Source: a virus
Direction: 5' to 3' (one strand)
DNA: 33,917 nucleotides
Virus record (IMG/VR): IMGVR_UViG_3300047273_000109
Coordinates: 1-33,917 of that record
Under the pieces are notes generated by a model. That model was not told the DNA's origin, did no database searches, and saw only the letters and a list, made by a program, of their open reading frames with translations. The position numbers and the translations under genes were made by a program. Each line of letters starts with the position of its first letter. Position 1 is the stretch's first letter. Positions 30,305 through 33,917 of the stretch are shown piece after piece.

Positions 30305-30793
30305 ATGCACGACATCCAAGAAGACACGCTGGTAAAGAAGTACCTCGAAATTGAATCCGCTTACACGCAAGCAATGGTGTATTGCGGACGATCCGGACGA
30401 GGTAACGCTTATATCACGGAAGACGAATCGATCGTAAATACCTGGCGATTTGGCAAAGCAGTTTGCACTGCTATGCTGATGGGCCTAACGGATTTAACGA
30501 AGACGAAAACCGGAAAGGAGTTAGCAGACAAAGCGGACGGAATGCACTGCGAGATCTGCAATATCGTATCGAGTGCGTTTATGTTCACCGACGCGGAAAG
30601 TGTTTCGTGTCCTTGTAACGATTATGATATACATACGAGCGTACTTGAATCCTTCACGGAGGTATCCGGATCTGAGTGCCGTGCCTTATCCGATTCGCTC
30701 CGGCCAATCGTCCGCACGTTGTACGCAATTGCAGTGATCGAGAATGATGACAAAGCTGCCACTGTCGCAAAGCGGATTCTGGATCGTCTGTGA
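30305..30793 (+). CDS. Hypothetical protein (162 aa)
   Basis: The leader is TTTCCACCCCACACACACA before ATG. Helical, with several cysteines (HCEICNIV, VSCPCNDYDIH, ECRAL) that could bind metal but form no standard finger. It ends VAKRILDRL. It is followed by about 60 bases and then the 30850 terminator, so this gene and 29974-30285 form a two-gene transcription unit. Confidence 0.5.
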   Translation: MHDIQEDTLVKKYLEIESAYTQAMVYCGRSGRGNAYITEDESIVNTWRFGKAVCTAMLMGLTDLTKTKTGKELADKADGMHCEICNIVSSAFMFTDAESVSCPCNDYDIHTSVLESFTEVSGSECRALSDSLRPIVRTLYAIAVIENDDKAATVAKRILDRL

Positions 30794-30849
30794 TACCTCT
30801 TATCCTTCTCCTGCTGACGTTGGTCTGGTTCAGTAGGGAGTAACCAACG

Positions 30850-30874
30850 AGGGAGGCGAGTGCCTCCCTTTTTT
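30850..30874 (+). terminator. Intrinsic terminator of the GGGAGGC family, copy 1
   Basis: GGGAGGC (30851-30857), loop GAGT, GCCTCCC (30862-30868), then TTTTTT and GTGCCT. The same hairpin and the same TTTTTTGTGCCT tail occur at 32796 and, with the hairpin inverted, at 33671. Confidence 0.85.
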
Positions 30875-31418
30875 GTGCCTACTCCGGCGGCGCGTGGAAG
30901 TTTCTTAGATCCGGACGCAGTTTGTTCTTGAATAGGAAGAAGTGAGATCCGGCACGTCTGGCGTTCGCCCTGGGGTCGTTTACTGTTTACGAGTGTCCTA
31001 CCCTTCACCACATAGTAAACCAGCCTTGTAGGGCATTTGTGTGCTTATGTAAATCGTTGATAGTTAACGAGTTATGTAACTTGTAAAAATGTGTAAAAAG
31101 ATGGGTTAACTACCTAATCATTAGTAATGAACCCTGGATTAGAAAGTTATTCACAACCGGCACAATTTGCTTGAATTGAAAATATAGTTGACGATCTGGC
31201 CGACACTGTTTTCGCCCAATAAAATCAAGGGTTTTATGACGTGCCTCCACACTTGCCCCTGGTGGCGTTTTGATTGACTACCCCTTACCAGATCACTCCC
31301 AAAGTAAACCCCACTTTAAAACGGCACGGATTCAAAGTGTGCGATTTATTCCCTTATTTACTCAATTTGCTTGTGCCGGATCTGCTGCGCGTAGACACTA
31401 CTCACGCACAACACTACT
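30875..31418. other. Longest non-coding gap; AT-rich, possible origin or long leader
   Basis: No convincing gene lies in these 544 bases. The part 31021-31155 is AT-rich (hand count about 30% GC in 31081-31140). It holds a perfect 13-base odd palindrome TCATTAGTAATGA (31118-31130), TTATTCACA (31147-31155, one mismatch from a DnaA box), GTTGAC at 31187 and a weak ATAAAA/TTTTAT hairpin (31219-31237). A loose match to the conserved promoter ends in ACGCACAAC at 31404, before the gene at 31419. It may be an origin, a regulatory region, or both. Confidence 0.4.
31157..31379. repeat. Direct repeat CAATTTGCTTG flanked by inverted CCGGCAC/GTGCCGG
   Basis: CAATTTGCTTG occurs at 31163-31173 and again at 31363-31373, exactly 200 bases apart. 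The first copy is preceded by CCGGCA(C) (31158-31164) and the second followed by (G)TGCCGG (31373-31379), giving outward-placed inverted repeats. The bounded segment is non-coding. Confidence 0.6.
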
Positions 31419-31658
31419 ATGCACGACCCCAAAATCACACACTGCCGGATCACTGATCTCGTTGGAATGTTCACAATGCCAAAAGTGTACGTTCGTTACG
31501 ACAACCAAGGCGAGTACACGGACGGCACTGATTACGAAATGCTGTTTGAGTATTATCCTGATGAATTGTCGTTCCGTCCTTCTGAGTTTGTTGGACTGAC
31601 CAAAGCGGAAGCGATCACGCTCAAACACCAGAAGGATCTCGCCTACCTCCGTTCCTAA
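31419..31658 (+). CDS. Hypothetical protein (79 aa)
   Basis: Beta-rich middle (MPKVYVRYDNQGEYTDGTDY, EMLFEYYPDELSFRP) and a helical end (GLTKAEAITLKHQKDLAYL). The SEFVGLT-KAEA segment resembles the small 'FVGLTxxEA' proteins seen in phage accessory regions. Leader CACGCACAACACTACT before ATG. It is followed after one base by the ATG of a tiny membrane peptide. Confidence 0.5.
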   Translation: MHDPKITHCRITDLVGMFTMPKVYVRYDNQGEYTDGTDYEMLFEYYPDELSFRPSEFVGLTKAEAITLKHQKDLAYLRS

Positions 31659-31659
31659 T

Positions 31660-31746
31660 ATGAAAAGATTCTTCCTCGATCTCATCACTGCCGTTTTCAT
31701 TGTGCTGATCTTCTGGATCACGTGCGTTGCCTTCTTATCCCTATGA
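31660..31746 (+). CDS. Tiny single-helix membrane peptide (28 aa)
   Basis: The frame encodes a short basic start (MKRFFLDL), then a continuous hydrophobic helix (ITAVFIVLIFWITCVAFLSL) to the stop. It begins one base after the preceding stop and ends in an ATGA overlap with the next gene, so it exactly fills the gap. Positive-inside start plus one membrane span fits a real inner-membrane micropeptide. Possible roles include membrane targeting of a host factor or superinfection effects; none can be shown. Confidence 0.6.
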   Translation: MKRFFLDLITAVFIVLIFWITCVAFLSL

Positions 31747-32003
31747 GACAAAACAACATCAGTCCGGCACTCGTCTTGCTTGATCCTACCTCGTTAGAGA
31801 GTGACAGGATGGGCGAGAATCCTGCGCGTCATAATGAACCGTTCTTCTCTTGGTCACCGTGTGCGTGTTGTGGTGATCGCTTGGGAGGTAATCGCACGGA
31901 GTGCAGTGCCTTAATCAAGCACGTCCTGCCGGACGGCACTCACGAATTGCACATTGATGATGTGTACGATTGTTGCGATCAATGCGTGATCGATTGGCAG
32001 TAA
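31743..32003 (+). CDS. Small zinc-ribbon-like protein (86 aa)
   Basis: It contains CACCGDRLGGNR (about 36-47) and CCDQC near the C-terminus, two cysteine clusters suited to one zinc site. The phrase F-S-W-S-x-C-x-C-C-G-x-x-L-G-G-x-R recurs, from memory, in many uncharacterised phage proteins. The start at 31743 comes from the ATGA overlap with the micropeptide gene. It probably binds nucleic acid or protein; function unknown. Confidence 0.6.
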   Translation: MRQNNISPALVLLDPTSLESDRMGENPARHNEPFFSWSPCACCGDRLGGNRTECSALIKHVLPDGTHELHIDDVYDCCDQCVIDWQ

Positions 32004-32025
32004 ACACTTTCCCCATACACACAAA

Positions 32026-32556
32026 ATGAAAAAAGATCCAAAGAACAAGCACCGTCCGGAACAGTTAGAAGATCATCAACTCCTGGTTGATGCACTCCGG
32101 ATTAATTGTGCCTACTCCAATTCCATTCTTAGGATGGACATCAACAACGGACGGAATGAGTGGTACGATAATATCGTACAATCGTACATTGAGCAGGATG
32201 GGGTTGCTGATCTCACACCAAAAGCTGCCGTTCGTGATCTGCAAACGATCTCCTGCATTCTACAAGAGTTAGCCACTGCGTTTGATCACGCACGGCACTA
32301 CATCGAGAAAGAGAACGGACTGCGTCCCAAGGATAGTGCAGAACGTGCTGATGATGTCGCACACGATGCAACGGAACAACTGTTCCGGCACTTGATGGAC
32401 TACATCGATCCGAAGAACGCACACGATCAAGGTGGATGGGCATCAGTTAACTTGATGGAGCAAAGCGAACGCATCGAGGAAGTGGCGCGAGAGTGCTTCA
32501 TTGATCTGCAAGAATATCACGCACGTTGCGAACAGTACAAAAAGGAAAACAAATGA
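32026..32556 (+). CDS. Helical hypothetical protein (176 aa)
   Basis: The leader is TTTCCCCATACACACAAA before ATG. It begins MKKDPKNKHRPEQLED and is helical throughout (DLQTISCILQELATAFDHAR, then AERADDVAHDATEQLFRHLM and QSERIEEVARECFIDLQEYH). The repeated H/E/D-rich helices could bind metal, but no motif is clear. It ends in an ATGA overlap with the next gene. Confidence 0.5.
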   Translation: MKKDPKNKHRPEQLEDHQLLVDALRINCAYSNSILRMDINNGRNEWYDNIVQSYIEQDGVADLTPKAAVRDLQTISCILQELATAFDHARHYIEKENGLRPKDSAERADDVAHDATEQLFRHLMDYIDPKNAHDQGGWASVNLMEQSERIEEVARECFIDLQEYHARCEQYKKENK

Positions 32557-32771
32557 GCATCACCACACGTGAACAGATCGAGGAACGAATCCGGACGATC
32601 CGACAAAACGTCCGTGAAGGCAAATCCCATATGTGGGCATTAAACGGATATGATGCTGAGACGATTAACCGGATCAGATCAGACGCATACAGTGCCGTTG
32701 AAAAGTACGTGAAGGAATTAAAAGCAATGGGAGTACGTGCCTCCCTCAGTAGGGAAACGAAATGGTTCTGA
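32553..32771 (+). CDS. Small basic helical protein (72 aa)
   Basis: MSITTREQIEERIRTIRQNV opens a charged helical protein (SDAYSAVEKYVKELKAMGVR) ending RETKWF. It is coupled to the preceding gene by ATGA. It is the last gene before the 32795 terminator. Not recognised. Confidence 0.5.
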   Translation: MSITTREQIEERIRTIRQNVREGKSHMWALNGYDAETINRIRSDAYSAVEKYVKELKAMGVRASLSRETKWF

Positions 32772-32794
32772 GGCAGATCGACGCGTAACAATTT

Positions 32795-32819
32795 AGGGAG
32801 GCGAGTGCCTCCCTTTTTT
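32795..32819 (+). terminator. Intrinsic terminator of the GGGAGGC family, copy 2
   Basis: GGGAGGC (32796-32802), loop GAGT, GCCTCCC (32807-32813), then TTTTTT and GTGCCT. Identical to copy 1 in stem, loop and tail. Confidence 0.85.
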
Positions 32820-32826
32820 GTGCCTT

Positions 32827-32847
32827 GGTAGGTAGGTAGGTAGGTAC
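32827..32847 (+). repeat. GGTA tandem repeat, copy 3
   Basis: GGTA is repeated five times and ends in C, starting eight bases after the terminator T-run. It opens the third intergenic module. Confidence 0.8.
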
Positions 32848-33037
32848 ACGCACGCATTACGCACGCACTCCGGCACGTGCTGATCACGTACGCCTGGCCT
32901 CAGCTGCCGGACGTAAGTAAGATCCAACTACACACGTAGTTAAAAAATAATTACGTACGTATGTAGTAAACAACTACGCAAGACCGGCCAAGATCGCTTT
33001 GATCGTGTATCCAGAATCCGCACACAAAATCCTGGCA
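32848..33037. other. Non-coding intergenic module 3
   Basis: No gene is seen. It contains AGCTGCCGGACG (32902), CGTAGTTAA and ATTACGTACGTAT (32934-32962, partly palindromic and similar to the right-edge iterons), TATGTAGTAAAC (32960-32971, repeated at 33770), GCAAGACCGGCCA (32978) and AATCCTGGC (33028, also at 29787). The order of shared words follows the other two modules. Confidence 0.5.
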
Positions 33038-33079
33038 TTGACAGTTAACTATTTCGGATCAAGATAAGTGACGCACTAC
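33038..33079 (+). promoter_or_regulatory. Promoter with conserved start-site box, copy 2
   Basis: TTGACA (33038-33043), 19-base spacer, GATAAG (33063-33068), then ACGCACTAC (33071-33079), seven bases before the ATG at 33087. All offsets equal those of the 29925 promoter. Confidence 0.6.
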
Positions 33080-33086
33080 TAACACA

Positions 33087-33647
33087 ATGAGCATATCAAT
33101 ACAGACGGCACTTATCACCCTCCTCGGTTCTAACCCTCCTCGATCTGTCGAGGAAGCACGCGCCGTGATCACAGCAATGGAATACGCATACGGACGTCCG
33201 TGTGTCTTCCCTTCTGACGTTGGCAATCACGTTCCTACTCGCCTCGAAATGTTCCGGCACTTGGTCGCAACGTCTGACAAGCGAGACAACGAACGCAAGG
33301 CACTCGGATACACTGAGGAAGCATTCCAGAACCTTCTTGATCGCCTCCGGAAAATCGATGTGAACGGTTACGCCACTCTTACGGACGATTCACTGACCGG
33401 ATACGGAATTGAGGAGCGTTGCGAAATGGTGAAGCAAGCGATCGAACACATTGAAGCACAGGAACACGTGTACGTAACTATCAAGGACGTTCGTATTGCT
33501 CGCTCCTCCGGTTATCCAATCTTCATCAAGGCAGGAACACGTGTGATGCACGAATGGAAAAACGAGTTTTGGGTTTACGGTAAAGTAAACAACTACCAAG
33601 TGCCTTCTGAATGTGTCGCACGGATCACCGGAGCAGGAAGTTTGTAA
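33087..33647 (+). CDS. Hypothetical protein (186 aa)
   Basis: The leader is ACTACTAACACA before ATG. Helical N-terminal two thirds (SVEEARAVITAMEYAYGRPC, AFQNLLDRLRKIDVNG) and a beta-rich C-terminal third (HVYVTIKDVRIARSSGYPIF, IKAGTRVMHEW). The C-terminal part has the look of a small SH3-like domain with an 'I-K-A-G-T-x-V' strand. It is the only gene between the 33038 promoter and the 33671 terminator. Function unknown. Confidence 0.55.
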   Translation: MSISIQTALITLLGSNPPRSVEEARAVITAMEYAYGRPCVFPSDVGNHVPTRLEMFRHLVATSDKRDNERKALGYTEEAFQNLLDRLRKIDVNGYATLTDDSLTGYGIEERCEMVKQAIEHIEAQEHVYVTIKDVRIARSSGYPIFIKAGTRVMHEWKNEFWVYGKVNNYQVPSECVARITGAGSL

Positions 33648-33670
33648 ACAGGTAACACATACAGAATCAA

Positions 33671-33694
33671 GGGAGGCACTCGCCTCCCTTTTTT
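33671..33694 (+). terminator. Intrinsic terminator of the GGGAGGC family, copy 3 (inverted hairpin)
   Basis: GGGAGGC (33671-33677), loop ACTC, GCCTCCC (33682-33688), then TTTTTT and GTGCCT. The stem-loop is the exact reverse complement of copies 1 and 2, while the T-run and GTGCCT tail keep the same orientation. Confidence 0.85.
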
Positions 33695-33828
33695 GTGCCT
33701 TGATCATATAGGACACAGGAAAAGGTTACGCGCAGGATTTTGGAGATCCGTTCAAAGGCACTTTCCGAATATGTAGTAAACGGATACGCATTAGCCAGGG
33801 CGAACGGCAGCGGATCGTATGCGGAAGA
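33695..33828. other. Non-coding approach to the repeat array
   Basis: No gene is seen. TATGTAGTAAAC followed by GGATACGC (33770-33789) matches 32960-32979 at 17 of 20 positions. CGTA at 33816-33819 falls in the phase of a preceding, otherwise degenerate, 27-base unit of the downstream array. Confidence 0.45.
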
Positions 33829-33917
33829 TCATTACGTGTGTTCGTAGTTAACTTCTCATTACGTCCGGACGTATTCAAAAGATCATTACATTAGAACGTA
33901 ATAGAAATGTCATTACG
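33829..33917. repeat. Iteron array: direct repeats with exact 27-bp period, cut by the window edge
   Basis: TCATTAC begins at 33829, 33856, 33883 and 33910, each exactly 27 bases apart. In the three complete units, 14 of 27 columns are invariant: TCATTAC at positions 1-7, T at 9, G at 12, CGTA at 15-18, T at 20 and A at 23. Within each unit the halves face each other (ATTACG ... CGTA), so each is a dyad; unit 2 has the perfect palindrome TACGTCCGGACGTA. Arrays like this are binding sites for replication initiators, partition proteins or cooperative repressors. The array is likely to continue past 33917. Confidence 0.8.

Noticed and set aside
31270-31599. Plus-strand 109-codon frame in the gap before 31419
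   Set aside because: It overlaps the better supported 31419-31658 gene in another frame, has no leader like those of its neighbours, and its translation is His/Ser/Thr-rich without structure.
33829-33917. CRISPR array reading of the right-edge repeats
   Set aside because: The conserved core is only 7-8 bases with further scattered conserved columns, there are no unique spacers of 30-40 bases and no cas genes. Direct dyad repeats at 27-bp period fit iterons or operators.

Overview
This window looks like part of a tailed double-stranded DNA phage genome. The evidence is a run of tail and internal-virion genes, a holin/spanin-type lysis cassette, a phage recombination and replication cluster, and a long arm of tightly packed small genes of unknown function. 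Terminase, portal, major capsid and DNA polymerase genes are not visible, so this is an incomplete genome or one arm of it. The order of the left-hand genes (nozzle-like tail protein, fibre-like protein, a ~139-aa protein, then three progressively larger internal proteins) resembles T7-type podoviruses, but with very divergent sequences. The host cannot be named. Almost no gene start has a convincing Shine-Dalgarno sequence. Starts either overlap the previous stop (TAATG, TGATG, ATGA) or sit behind a G-poor leader of the CACACA-ATG kind, so the host is probably a lineage with SD-independent initiation (Bacteroidota are the best-known example; this is inference).

Layout. (1) 1-15090, plus strand: end of a small membrane-protein gene, tail proteins, internal virion proteins including one of 2340 aa, and a lysis cassette (lipoprotein/coiled-coil/membrane spanin candidate, LydA-like holin, second membrane protein). 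(2) 15091-15248: convergent intergenic stretch with a promoter-like TTGACA/TATTAC pair and strong RNA-folding potential. (3) 15249-23403, minus strand, almost certainly a few long operons: small DNA-binding and unknown proteins, a metallophosphoesterase, a Rad52-type annealing protein, an exported lytic transglycosylase, a SWIM zinc-finger protein, a DnaC-like helicase loader, a winged-helix initiator-like protein, a RecE/Cas4-like nuclease and a RusA resolvase. With no polymerase in sight, the likely plan is to load host helicase and replicate with host machinery, using exonuclease, annealing protein and resolvase for recombination. (4) 23456-26154, plus strand: HTH protein, two unknowns and a C5-cytosine methyltransferase that appears to carry a second gene overprinted in the +1 frame. 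(5) 26155-33917, plus strand: about twenty small genes grouped into cassettes separated by recurring intergenic modules (GGTA tandem repeats, shared words, near-identical terminators, TTGAC promoters), with base-word usage (GATC, ACGT) clearly different from the left half. The window ends inside an array of 27-bp-period direct repeats (iterons).

The most interesting signals are the iteron array cut by the right edge, the gene hidden inside the methyltransferase gene, the modular intergenic cassettes and conserved promoter/leader architecture of the right arm, and a candidate structured RNA at 15.15-15.25 kb. All family assignments are from reading sequence motifs by eye; no database search or folding program was run.
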